Origin: Ruminococcus sp. UBA4240
GTDB taxonomy: Bacteria; Bacillota; Clostridia; Oscillospirales; Ruminococcaceae
Assembly (NCBI GenBank): GCA_002395525.1
Contig: DGXE01000024.1
Coordinates: 21,627-85,626, forward strand
DNA length: 64,000 bases
Direction: 5' to 3'
The notes beneath the pieces are model-generated. The model saw only the letters and a list, made by a program, of their open reading frames with translations, was not told where the DNA came from and ran no database searches. Shown piece by piece: positions 1-8,235 of the stretch (positions within the stretch are counted from its first letter, which is position 1; each line of letters begins with the position of its first letter). A program made the position numbers and the translations under genes.

Positions 1-1199
1 CCACCGCCACCCTTATAAACCTGCTGACAAATCTGTTCTTAGGGCTTTCTGTGGGGGCAAACGTGACAGTGGCACGCTTTCACGGTGCAAGGCTTGAAGC
101 TGACCTGTCAAAGGCAGTCCACACCACTATGACCCTGAGTGTCATCAGCGGAGTGATAATGACCTTTGTGGGGTTTTTCGGGGCGCACTGGATGCTCTCC
201 CTCATGCAGACCCCTCCCGAGGTCATCGACCTTGCCACGGATTACCTGCAGATATACTTTCTGGGCGTGACCGCAATGATGGTCTACAACTTCGGTGCTG
301 CCATACTCCGTGCTGTGGGGGATACCAAAAGACCCCTGTACTACCTGCTGGTGTCCGGGGTGCTCAATGTCATACTCAATCTTGTATTTGTCATAGGCTT
401 CAAAATGGATGTGTCCGGTGTCGCCCTTGCCACGGTAATGTCAGAGGTGCTTTCCGCAGTGCTGGTGGTAATGTGCCTCATGCGTGAGGGGGGCGGCATA
501 AGGCTTGACCTGAAAAAGCTGGGGCTTGACAAGGCAAAGCTCATATCCATCATCAGCATAGGCCTGCCCGCCGGCTTCCAGGGGGTGCTGTTCTCCCTCT
601 CCAATGTGGTGATACAGTCCTCTGTCAACGGCTTCGGCAACATCGTGGTGGCGGGGAACTCCGCCGCCCAGAATATAGAGGGCTTTGTCTACGTGGCAAT
701 GAACTCCTTCCATCAGGCAGCCATCAGCTTCACCGGTCAGAACTACGGCGCAGGCAGGTACGACCGCATCAGCAAGGTTGCAGGCTGTGCCCTTGGCTGT
801 GTGACCGTAACGGGAGTGGTTCTGGGCTGGGGGGCATTCTTCCTGGCAACCCCCTTGCTGTCCATATATTCAAACAACCCGGACGTTATTGCGGCAGGTA
901 CCATACGCCTTTCGCTGGTATCCGCCACCTATGCCCTGTGCGGCTTTATGGATGTGCTGGTGGGAGTGCTGCGGGGTATAGGGCGCTCCATACTGCCCAT
1001 GGCAATATCCCTGGTGTGCATATGCGGCTTCCGGCTTTTGTGGCTGGGAACGGTGTTCCAGCAGCCTGAGTTCCATGTGATAAGAATGGTGTATATGTCC
1101 TATCCCGTGTCCTGGATACTCGCCATAGCCGCAATGCTCATCTGCTATTTCATCGAGAAGAGAAAGCTTGACCGCATGGCTTTACAGGCAGAGGGCTGA
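1..1199 (+). CDS. MATE family multidrug/Na+ efflux transporter (5' end outside window)
   Basis: The reading frame is open from the first bases of the window, so the gene starts upstream and about 400 C-terminal residues are visible. The protein is a chain of hydrophobic helices with the MATE hallmarks: an SVGANVTVARFHGA segment near the visible start, an inner 'LRAVGDTKRP' loop, and the repeated half ending in 'GVLRGIGRSILPM'. MATE proteins export cationic drugs or metabolites across the cytoplasmic membrane using a Na+ or H+ gradient. The substrate cannot be told from sequence. A strong intrinsic terminator follows 19 bp after the stop, so this is the last gene of its unit. Confidence 0.9.
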   Translation, partial: TATLINLLTNLFLGLSVGANVTVARFHGARLEADLSKAVHTTMTLSVISGVIMTFVGFFGAHWMLSLMQTPPEVIDLATDYLQIYFLGVTAMMVYNFGAAILRAVGDTKRPLYYLLVSGVLNVILNLVFVIGFKMDVSGVALATVMSEVLSAVLVVMCLMREGGGIRLDLKKLGLDKAKLISIISIGLPAGFQGVLFSLSNVVIQSSVNGFGNIVVAGNSAAQNIEGFVYVAMNSFHQAAISFTGQNYGAGRYDRISKVAGCALGCVTVTGVVLGWGAFFLATPLLSIYSNNPDVIAAGTIRLSLVSATYALCGFMDVLVGVLRGIGRSILPMAISLVCICGFRLLWLGTVFQQPEFHVIRMVYMSYPVSWILAIAAMLICYFIEKRKLDRMALQAEG

Positions 1200-1217
1200 A
1201 TAAGTGCATCGTGCAGA

Positions 1218-1258
1218 AGCTCCGGGAGTGCTTAAAAAGAGCGCTCCCGGAGCTTTTT
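1218..1258 (+). terminator. Intrinsic terminator after the MATE gene
   Basis: An 11-bp perfect stem (AGCTCCGGGAG / CTCCCGGAGCT) with a 15-nt loop is followed by a T run. Confidence 0.9.
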
Positions 1259-1381
1259 GACAGTGGTGCTGCATTGTCAGCCCGGAGACATACTCTGAGG
1301 ATGAGGAAGCAACATGAGGAGCCCTACTGTCCATGTATGCTTTCACCAAAACAGATATGTGATTTTTGACATTTCTGACAG

Positions 1382-1410
1382 TTGTAATTTGCGCTTTAAA
1401 ATGGTATATT
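1382..1410 (+). promoter_or_regulatory. Sigma-A type promoter of the GH5 cellulase gene
   Basis: TTGTAA, a 17-bp spacer and TATATT lie 32 bp upstream of the start codon; a strong AGGAGG ribosome site sits between. The rest of the gap (about 1259-1381) shows no other element I can name. Confidence 0.6.
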
Positions 1411-1441
1411 TAACGTAACTACCTAAAAGGAGGACTAAACA

Positions 1442-3133
1442 ATGACCATGACCAAGAGAGCGTCAGCCCTCATAATATCCCTGCTCATGCTGCTGGGGAT
1501 ATGCGGGGCATTCCCCGCACGGGCTGCGGCGGCAGATGCTGCATCCATTAAATTCTCATACAGTGCGGTAACAGTGCCTGTGGGGAAGACCATTACCTTA
1601 AAGCCTGTCATAACAGGCCTGCGGGGTCCCCGCCTCAACTGGACCACCACCGACCGCTCCGTTGCCACAGTGACCGATTCCGGCAAGGTAAAGGGCATAA
1701 AGGAAGGCAAGACCACCATCAGTGCGAAGATAAGCAACACCGCCCTTTCCGCATATGTGACCGTGTATGTGGGCAAGAGGGTCAAGTCTGTCAAGGCTAC
1801 CCCTGCCGAGATCACCCTTGAACCGGGTAAGACAAAGAAGCTGAAGGTCACTCTTTCCCCCTCAGATGCGGCATACAAGGGTCTTATCTACACATCCTCG
1901 GATGAAAGCGTTGCAACCGTGAAGAAGGGCACTGTCACCGCTGTGAAGGCAGGCAGCGCTGTCATCACCGTGACCGCTGCGGACGGCTCAAAGAAGGCGG
2001 CTCAGGTAAAGGTCACCGTAAAGGGCAGTTCCGCCGCTGCCTCAAAAACAGCCTCCACTCAGAAGACCACCACAACAACCACCACAAAGAAGATCACCGC
2101 CACTGCTACCAACGGCTTTGACACAAAGCTTTCCGCCTTTGACCTTACAAAGAAGATGACCGTGGGCTGGAACCTGGGCAACGGCCTTGACTCCATCGGT
2201 GCATCGGAGACTGCTTGGGGCAACCCCGTCACCACAGAGGCCATGATAAAGGATGTCAAGGCTATGGGCTTCAATTCCATACGCATCCCCGTCACCTACC
2301 ACAAGCACGCCGACAGCAACGGCAACATCGACAGCAAGTGGCTTGACCGTGTGCAGGAGGTAGTTGACTACGCCTATAAGAACGGTATGTACGTAGTCCT
2401 TGACGACCACCACGACAACAGCTTCTACGACATAGGGGGCTGTGTAAAGAATGAGGCGACACTGAAAGCAAGCCGCAAGAAGATGCAGAACCTGTGGAAG
2501 CAGATAGCAAACCGTTTCAAGAGCTACGATCACAAGCTGCTGTTTGAAGTGATGAACGAACCCCGCACCGAAGGCTCCGCAAAGGAATGGTCAGGGGGCA
2601 CCAAGGAAGAGCGTGACGTGCTTGCGGTGCTCACTCAGGACTGCGTAGATGCCATAAGGGCAACAGGGGGCAACAATGCATACCGCTTTGTGGTATGCCC
2701 CGCATATGCGGCTACCTCCAACACATCTATACTCAAGGGCACAAAGTTCCCCGATGATGACAGAGTTATAGTTGACATACACACCTATGCGCCCTACAAC
2801 TTCGCCATGAACGGCAAGGGTCCCTCGACCTTCACTGACAGCGACAAGAGCGAGATCGACCGTTTCTACTCCACCATCAACGACATATTCATCTCCAAGG
2901 GACGGGCTGTAATAATCGGTGAGAACGGCGCTGTCAACAAGAACAACGAGGATGAGCGCTGCGCATGGGCAGAGTACACCATCAAGGCCGCCAAGAAGTA
3001 CGGCATACCCAACTTCATCTGGGACAACAACTCAAACGGCACAGGTGATGAGGCATTCGGCCTTTACGACCGTGCAAACGGCAAATGGTACTGGGAAAAG
3101 CTTGCAAAGGCTTACACCTCTGCCGTAAAGTAG
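1442..3133 (+). CDS. Secreted GH5 endoglucanase with two N-terminal Ig-like (BIG2) domains
   Basis: A 563-aa exported glycoside hydrolase. Residues 1-31 form a signal peptide (KR, hydrophobic core, ARAAAA). Two BIG2-type Ig-like domains follow (about 35-115 and 118-195, the latter with the typical 'SSDESVATV' and 'AGSAVITVT' strands). A Ser/Thr/Lys linker then leads to a GH5 barrel from about residue 225. The 'GWNLGN' opening is typical of subfamily GH5_4. The acid/base is Glu373 in MNEPR and the likely nucleophile is Glu494 in IIGENG. It should hydrolyse cellulose or other beta-glucans outside the cell. There is no dockerin and no sortase motif, so the BIG2 domains may mediate surface attachment. 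The gene is monocistronic, with its own promoter and terminator. Confidence 0.92.
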   Translation: MTMTKRASALIISLLMLLGICGAFPARAAAADAASIKFSYSAVTVPVGKTITLKPVITGLRGPRLNWTTTDRSVATVTDSGKVKGIKEGKTTISAKISNTALSAYVTVYVGKRVKSVKATPAEITLEPGKTKKLKVTLSPSDAAYKGLIYTSSDESVATVKKGTVTAVKAGSAVITVTAADGSKKAAQVKVTVKGSSAAASKTASTQKTTTTTTTKKITATATNGFDTKLSAFDLTKKMTVGWNLGNGLDSIGASETAWGNPVTTEAMIKDVKAMGFNSIRIPVTYHKHADSNGNIDSKWLDRVQEVVDYAYKNGMYVVLDDHHDNSFYDIGGCVKNEATLKASRKKMQNLWKQIANRFKSYDHKLLFEVMNEPRTEGSAKEWSGGTKEERDVLAVLTQDCVDAIRATGGNNAYRFVVCPAYAATSNTSILKGTKFPDDDRVIVDIHTYAPYNFAMNGKGPSTFTDSDKSEIDRFYSTINDIFISKGRAVIIGENGAVNKNNEDERCAWAEYTIKAAKKYGIPNFIWDNNSNGTGDEAFGLYDRANGKWYWEKLAKAYTSAVK

Positions 3134-3148
3134 CTGAACATACAAACA

Positions 3149-3181
3149 AGCCCCCGGAAACTGCTCCGGGGGCTGATTTTT
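3149..3181 (+). terminator. Intrinsic terminator after the GH5 gene
   Basis: A 10-bp stem (AGCCCCCGGA / TCCGGGGGCT) is followed by GATTTTT, between two convergent genes. Confidence 0.85.
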
Positions 3182-3187
3182 GCCAGC

Positions 3188-4357
3188 TTATGAATTCATC
3201 TTTGCCTTGTAGTCTTCCTTCAGCTTTGCAAGGCGCTTGGAATCCTCCGTGCGCTTTGCCCTTGCCTCCTCCTGTATCTTCTTTGTCTCCTCTATGCCGG
3301 ATACGATGGTAGCCCATGTCTTTTCAAGGGTCTCCACCTGGATGGAGTTGCCGTTGGCGAGCCTTGTGGTGAGCTTGGTCTGTTCCACGGTGTTTGTGGC
3401 GTTCTTGAGCAGCAGCTCATTGGTCTTGTCATCAAGTGTCTTCATAGCCTCAGCCTGTATCCTCTGGCGCTTTAACATGACAGCCTGTGCAAGGGACTGC
3501 TTGAACACGGGCATGGTTATGATGAATGCGGAATTTATCTTGCGCATAAGATTTACGTTGGAGAATTCCATGGATTTGAGCATGGGTACGGTCTGCATCG
3601 CCACATTCTCTGCGATCTTCAGATCCATTACACGCTGCTCCAGTATGGAGCGGGACTGTTCAAGAGCCTGCAGATCCATAGCGGCTGTGCCGGGATCCTC
3701 GCCTGCATCCACCTTTGCACGGTACTCCGCAATGTAGGTGTCAAGCTCGGTGCACGCCTGCTCCCCTGCCATGATGTAGCGCAGGAGCTGCTTGTAGTAG
3801 TCGATGTTGGCGTTGTACATGATCTCCAGCTTCTGGTTGGACTGGCCTATCTCGTTCTCGTACTTTTTCAGCTGGATGTATATCTTGTCCACATGGTCGC
3901 CCATGGTGTTGTACTTTGCAAGTATCTTGTCAAGGGACTTGCGTATGCTTGCAAGAAAGCCCCTCTTTTCCTCGGTGGAGAGCTCCTTTGCATCAAACTG
4001 AGCCATTATGGTGCCCAGCTCCTGCAGCAGCACGCTTGAATCGTCGATCTGTGTCATATCCATGGATTTGAGCACCTGATCGGAGGCCTTGGATATCTCC
4101 TCTGCCACCTCGTTGCCGAAGGTAACGATGGTGTTGGGGTCGTTTACATTGATGGTGGAAACCAGCTTGTTCACCTCATCGGATGTGATAAGTTCGTTCT
4201 CCAGCTTCTGCTTCGTGGCAGTCATGGAGAAGGTGTTGGGGTCTCCTACATTGATGTTATAGGTCATAGGTGCGGGGGCAGCTGCTGCCTGTACTTCAAC
4301 AGGCTCTGCGGTGTTTGTCTCCTGCATTTGCTCTGCGGGTGTGAACTGAATGGGCAT
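3188..4357 (-). CDS. telA: TelA/YceH family protein (toxic-anion resistance family)
   Basis: A soluble, largely helical protein of about 389 aa. Core signatures of the TelA (PF05816) family are visible: 'LLQELGTIMAQFD', 'KSLDKILAKYN', 'LEQRVMDLKIAENVAMQTVPM' split over neighbouring helices, and a basic C-terminal tail. TelA homologues are linked to tellurite or bacteriocin tolerance and envelope stress; the molecular activity is not settled. The ATG at 4357 is preferred over 4366 because an AAAGG box sits 9 nt upstream of it and abuts the earlier ATG. It lies 29 bp after yceG and is probably co-transcribed with it, matching the yceG-yceH pair of Bacillus subtilis. Confidence 0.85.
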   Translation of the reverse strand: MPIQFTPAEQMQETNTAEPVEVQAAAAPAPMTYNINVGDPNTFSMTATKQKLENELITSDEVNKLVSTINVNDPNTIVTFGNEVAEEISKASDQVLKSMDMTQIDDSSVLLQELGTIMAQFDAKELSTEEKRGFLASIRKSLDKILAKYNTMGDHVDKIYIQLKKYENEIGQSNQKLEIMYNANIDYYKQLLRYIMAGEQACTELDTYIAEYRAKVDAGEDPGTAAMDLQALEQSRSILEQRVMDLKIAENVAMQTVPMLKSMEFSNVNLMRKINSAFIITMPVFKQSLAQAVMLKRQRIQAEAMKTLDDKTNELLLKNATNTVEQTKLTTRLANGNSIQVETLEKTWATIVSGIEETKKIQEEARAKRTEDSKRLAKLKEDYKAKMNS

Positions 4358-4386
4358 TGCTATCATCCTTTCCTTTTTTCCGTTTT

Positions 4387-5955
4387 TCAGAATAGCTTCT
4401 TGAAGAGAAAGCTCTTTTTATGGGAGCGGGGTTTCGTGGGTATCTTCATTCTGGGTACGCTGCGTATGGGTGCGCCGAACACAGGCTCCCCGATGGTGTG
4501 TGTCTCAAACGCCTTTTCGGAGATGTGCGTTTCAAGATCCCGGTAGCAGGTGGGGCAGAAGACCAGTATGTCAAAGCCCAGGTAGGACAGCATAAGGGTC
4601 TGTGTACACTGCAGCTTTGAGAATGGGTCCTCTATGGGGTCGGCGATGATGACCTTGGGTATTGTCTTGGTGAAGTCGTAGCTCTGCAGCAGCTGCAATA
4701 TCTCACGGTTGAGGTTGAGGGCTACATACATGGTAAAGTCCACCAGCTCCTGTTCGCTGTCCATAAGGAGCATACCGTCATTTATCATGGCCTGCGCCTT
4801 TTCAAATATGAGCCTCTGCAAATGACCGGGGAGGAAGTTGTATCGGTTTAAGGGGGATCTCATCAGCTCGTCTATGAGCAGCTGCTTGCCCCTGTGGAAG
4901 CGGGCATATATCCTTGACTGGCTGATATACAGGTTTTTGAGGGATACCGCCTTTACCTGGAAATAGGTCTCCGGGGTCAGCATCCTCTTCACAAGCTCCC
5001 AGTAGGCCTTTATATCTCCCCCGGGGACACCCTCCACCTTGGCGAATATGACAGGCACCGTCACCACGTCGTCCTTTACGGCAAAGCCCGTGCGGTACTT
5101 TGCCTCCTCGTCCCACAGCAGGTCTATCTCCTCGTAGGTGGTGGCAAGGACGGCGGCGTTCATGCGCTCGAACTGATTGGAGCGGAACATTGTGTCGCTG
5201 CCGGTGTACAGCATCTCATCAAGCTCTTTCTGGGCATTGTAGGCGATGGTGTTTATCTTCGCCTTGACGGGTGCCTTCGGGAAGGGCCTTACAGCAGCCG
5301 TCTTCCCCAGGCTCTCCTTCTGGAGCTTGTCGGAGAAGGGGCATTTCTCAAACATATCAAGGGCTGTGTCATCCGGGGATATACACAGCACGTCAAAGCC
5401 GCAGCGGGCAGCATAGCACAGAAAGAGGGTGTCCTCGCTGTTGGGTATGCCGTAGTACATGATGAGGGGTATCTTGTCGGTTATGGTGCCTACTGCTGCG
5501 GAGATGAAATTCATCCTCTCCACCAGGGACAGCCCCACATTCAGCTTGTCCGTGGGGACAGCCGTCAGCATTTCCCCAAGGGCAGTCTGGGCTATGAAGC
5601 GGCGCTCCTCATTGTCTATCTCGATGCGCCCGCACAGCCCGGATATAATGGCGGCATCTCCCTCCACCCCGGAAAAGATGGGGTCAAGGTCGAACCTCCC
5701 GGGGACAGCTATGGGCAGGTCGATAAAGGCAAAGGGCTTCCCCGACTTGGTTATGTCGCTTTTGAGCTCATAGAGGAAATTGTCGTATCTGTCGGGATTC
5801 TCCAGTGTGCCTGTGAGCAGCAGGAAATATACGGGGATAAGCTCCCTTTTTGTGAAATGTCCGCCTCTGGCATAGAGCCTGACGGAATGCTCCTGGCAGA
5901 TGTCCTGCCCGAGGTGCGTTATATCAGCATTTATCTGTTCAACTAAACGAGCCAT
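4387..5955 (-). CDS. YceG family protein, partner of TelA
   Basis: A 522-aa soluble protein resembling the YceG_bac family (PF14266), a family of unknown biochemistry proposed to belong to a biosynthetic module associated with tellurium-resistance genes. The N-terminus reads MARLVEQINADITHLG; the middle has an internal repeat of similar segments ('SGVEGDAAIISG', 'VPVIFAKVEGVPGGD'), and the C-terminus returns to 'IIADPIEDPFSKLQCTQTLM'. It is followed directly by telA, the pairing seen in Bacillus. TerD/TerC-type genes normally found nearby are absent on either side here. A consensus promoter lies about 95 bp upstream. The ribosome site is weak. Confidence 0.75.
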   Translation of the reverse strand: MARLVEQINADITHLGQDICQEHSVRLYARGGHFTKRELIPVYFLLLTGTLENPDRYDNFLYELKSDITKSGKPFAFIDLPIAVPGRFDLDPIFSGVEGDAAIISGLCGRIEIDNEERRFIAQTALGEMLTAVPTDKLNVGLSLVERMNFISAAVGTITDKIPLIMYYGIPNSEDTLFLCYAARCGFDVLCISPDDTALDMFEKCPFSDKLQKESLGKTAAVRPFPKAPVKAKINTIAYNAQKELDEMLYTGSDTMFRSNQFERMNAAVLATTYEEIDLLWDEEAKYRTGFAVKDDVVTVPVIFAKVEGVPGGDIKAYWELVKRMLTPETYFQVKAVSLKNLYISQSRIYARFHRGKQLLIDELMRSPLNRYNFLPGHLQRLIFEKAQAMINDGMLLMDSEQELVDFTMYVALNLNREILQLLQSYDFTKTIPKVIIADPIEDPFSKLQCTQTLMLSYLGFDILVFCPTCYRDLETHISEKAFETHTIGEPVFGAPIRSVPRMKIPTKPRSHKKSFLFKKLF

Positions 5956-6047
5956 AATAAGATAATATGTGTAAGGTGTGGTCGATGCATGGCGGGATGA
6001 CAGCTCTGCGGTTTTGGTAAGGGAAGGCAGAACTGTACCCGCATTTT

Positions 6048-6076
6048 ATTATACATAATTTATGGGCATATGTCAA
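6048..6076 (-). promoter_or_regulatory. Promoter of the yceG-telA operon
   Basis: On the minus strand, TTGACA, 17 bp, TATAAT: a perfect sigma-A consensus. Confidence 0.85.
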
Positions 6077-6137
6077 GTGTTTTAACAATGAAAAGCCGGA
6101 AGGGCGGCGAGTGTGCAGCGATGCATACCGTTCAAGC

Positions 6138-6752
6138 TCAGCGCCTTTCGTGACCGGTCATTCCATCAGTGACTTGTGCATTGTCATAACTTTCGGTCAT
6201 TATAATATTGCAGCACCAATCCGGGATGTTTTCACATTTATCTGTACAGGTGCCGTTTTCAAATGCGGCAATAAACCTGAAAGACACCGTGTTATCATAT
6301 ATTTTTACATGATCGCACAATGGCAGGACATTTTTCAGATTTTCCAAAGACTGGATGTAACGATGTCGGATATCCTTTTCGTCTATCCCATGACCGCCCT
6401 TGGCTACTCTTTGACGTACTCTTTCTACCGCAAGATCAGCACTGGAAAGCCCTACATAGTACAAATGGATCTCATATCCTGTTTCCTTAGCTTTATTAAT
6501 GTTCCTGATGATACTTTTGCCGCAGAGAGTAGTTTCCTGATCAAAAGATATGCCTTGTGCCATATAACTGTGTATAAGATTTATTGCTATCCTTCCGGAT
6601 CTGATAACATCCGTGCTGTTCTTCCATGAGCCGAGAGTGCGGACGATCTCATCAAGATTTACCCGCGGTAAAGTGAGCATTTCCTTATAGGTCTGATAAA
6701 GTGTGGTTTTTCCCGCACCGTTCACACCTGCGAATATGATATACTTTTTCAT
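6138..6752 (-). CDS. Zeta-toxin-like P-loop kinase
   Basis: A 204-aa protein with a Walker A loop at residues 9-16 (GVNGAGKT), then 'RVNLDEIVR' and 'FDQETTLCGKS', the order seen in zeta-type kinases, where the Asp and Glu contact the substrate. 'YYVGLSSADLAVERVRQRVAKGGH' style lid residues (split across about 100-125) complete the fold. Zeta toxins phosphorylate UDP-N-acetylglucosamine, poisoning peptidoglycan synthesis; related kinases may have other targets. Its ATG overlaps the stop of the 61-aa ORF upstream (ATGA), which suggests a coupled toxin-antitoxin pair. The gene is AT-rich compared with the neighbouring housekeeping genes. Confidence 0.7.
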   Translation of the reverse strand: MKKYIIFAGVNGAGKTTLYQTYKEMLTLPRVNLDEIVRTLGSWKNSTDVIRSGRIAINLIHSYMAQGISFDQETTLCGKSIIRNINKAKETGYEIHLYYVGLSSADLAVERVRQRVAKGGHGIDEKDIRHRYIQSLENLKNVLPLCDHVKIYDNTVSFRFIAAFENGTCTDKCENIPDWCCNIIMTESYDNAQVTDGMTGHERR

Positions 6753-6937
6753 CAGAATCTGTTCTCCGCTATGACTTTTTTCTGTTTCTGCTGTAAAATA
6801 TAGTCGGTCATGCTGCGGATAAAGTTTTTTTCTTCATCGCTTTTTGCATTCATTATCAGCTGATATGCTTCATCAAGGTCTATATCCCTGCATTTGTCAA
6901 ACGCTTCATGAAGTACTTCCGATTTGGTATTATCCAT
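6752..6937 (-). CDS. Small putative antitoxin for the zeta-like kinase
   Basis: A 61-aa acidic helical protein (starts MDNTKSEVLHEAF) that ends by overlapping the kinase start codon by 4 nt. Such small proteins directly upstream of and coupled to zeta-like kinases usually serve as antitoxins. It shows no clear similarity to the classical epsilon antitoxin, so the role rests on position. A good AAGGAGA ribosome site precedes the ATG. It could also be a small accessory gene of the restriction locus. Confidence 0.55.
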   Translation of the reverse strand: MDNTKSEVLHEAFDKCRDIDLDEAYQLIMNAKSDEEKNFIRSMTDYILQQKQKKVIAENRF

Positions 6938-6976
6938 ATAGTTCTCCTTTCGTGGACTGTTCCTGTTCAGGGGGGG

Positions 6977-7069
6977 TTATGTCAGCTTCTGATACATCTT
7001 CATAAGCTCCGCTACTATCTCGCTTTCGGTCATGTCGGGCTTGAAGCCGTATTGGCTGTTTATGCTCAT
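6977..7069 (-). CDS. 30-aa ORF coupled to the specificity subunit
   Basis: The frame starts with an ATG whose last two bases form the stop of the specificity gene (ATGA overlap) and encodes 30 residues (MSINSQYGF ... MKMYQKLT). I do not recognise it. The peptide is amphipathic and helical at its C-terminal half (EIVAELMKMYQKL). The 4-nt coupling argues that it is translated. It may be a genuine small protein of the restriction/toxin island or the surviving N-terminus of a deleted gene. Confidence 0.4.
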   Translation of the reverse strand: MSINSQYGFKPDMTESEIVAELMKMYQKLT

Positions 7070-8235
7070 TCACCCGCTACTTTTTTCATAGTCTCGATCA
7101 CTTTATCTTTATATCTTACTACATCTGCAATAACAACCTTTTCCATAGCACGGATATATCGTTCCATATAATCAAAATCAGGTGTTCCGTCTGATTTGAT
7201 GGGAATAGTAATAAAACATTCTTTGATTCTGTCCCATGTCGCCTTCTTTTCATACGAAAAACGCTCTTTTGTTAATTTTTCAATACAACGTGCAAGATAT
7301 AAAAGACTATGTTCAGTAACATCATCAAATGTAGGTTGTATAAGATAAGCATCCCATAAAACTGCGGTTGCTTGGGGTTGAACATATACTTTGCCCGTTG
7401 CAACTGCTCCGTTCTGAATAACATCTATACACATACTCTGAGTGTTCCAATCTTCTTTTCTACCATAGAACATGATTCCATTATCGCCTAATTTTGCGTT
7501 TATCAGAGGAATACAAAACTCGTCTGTAGGTATTGAAGAAGTATCTTTTCGCTTATCAAAATCTGCTTTTTTACACTTTGCTTCTACTTTATCAAACAGT
7601 TCACTTATCAATATATCTGTAAACTCGACCTTTTCAGATAATACTTTCTTATCATCTTCGGTCATTTCATAATCATTCAGACCTGTAGCCTGTAAATACG
7701 CATCCAACTCTGTGATACGGTCATGCTCCAACTCTGTGATACGGTCATGCTCCAACTCTGTGATGCGGTCACGCATATACTGCCAATCAATATCATCGAC
7801 TGTGTATTCGTGGTCAGGATTAGGGTTTTCAATGACAGGAAGTTCGATTATAGTATTATTCACTCTTGGCACGAATTCTCTAACAAGATAACTCTGATAA
7901 TACGCACTATGCTTATTCAATACGCTGATAAAAAATAATGCAAGAGTTTCATCAAAATTGACAAATTTAGGAATAAGAGTCTTTGTGAACTGACCCGCAT
8001 AAAAATCGTGAGTCATATAGTGAAATTTCATACTAATCATTCCAACAGCAAGACTATTACCTGTTATCTTGTGGTCTTCATCTAAATATTCAACATATCC
8101 GAGAATTCCATTATTATTTTCTGTTCTTGTAAAATACGGATATTGAGCATCTTTGGAAAATGTAAAATTCTCCTTATCTAACTGAGGATTGTTAATTACA
8201 TCGAACAAATCGCTTATGTAAAATGTTTTATTCAT
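7066..8235 (-). CDS. Restriction-modification specificity (S) subunit, BcgI-B-like
   Basis: A 389-aa DNA-recognition subunit with two target-recognition halves. The first (about 1-145) has 'YPYFTRTENNNGILGYV' and 'FVPRVNNTIIELPV'; the second (about 210-389) has 'FCIPLINAKLGDNGIMFYG' and 'ERFSYEKKATWDRIKECFITIP'. Between them is a helical spacer holding three copies of DRITELEH/D. The gene overlaps the upstream RM gene by 8 nt. The ATG at 8235 is chosen because AGGTGAG lies 6 nt upstream; a GTG at 8241 abuts that box. The subunit should direct the fused enzyme to a bipartite DNA site. The locus is AT-rich. Confidence 0.8.
   Translation of the reverse strand: MNKTFYISDLFDVINNPQLDKENFTFSKDAQYPYFTRTENNNGILGYVEYLDEDHKITGNSLAVGMISMKFHYMTHDFYAGQFTKTLIPKFVNFDETLALFFISVLNKHSAYYQSYLVREFVPRVNNTIIELPVIENPNPDHEYTVDDIDWQYMRDRITELEHDRITELEHDRITELDAYLQATGLNDYEMTEDDKKVLSEKVEFTDILISELFDKVEAKCKKADFDKRKDTSSIPTDEFCIPLINAKLGDNGIMFYGRKEDWNTQSMCIDVIQNGAVATGKVYVQPQATAVLWDAYLIQPTFDDVTEHSLLYLARCIEKLTKERFSYEKKATWDRIKECFITIPIKSDGTPDFDYMERYIRAMEKVVIADVVRYKDKVIETMKKVAGE
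7704..7775 (-). repeat. Three in-frame 24-bp repeats in the S-subunit spacer
   Basis: Three tandem 24-bp units (7704-7727, 7728-7751, 7752-7775). The first two are identical and the third has a few changes. Each encodes one DRITELEH-type octapeptide in the helix separating the two recognition domains. Confidence 0.95.

Noticed and set aside
1442..3133. Cellulosomal enzyme
   Set aside because: No dockerin repeat is present in this or any other hydrolase in the window.
7704..7775. Possible CRISPR array
   Set aside because: The units are contiguous without spacers and are in frame within the S-subunit gene.
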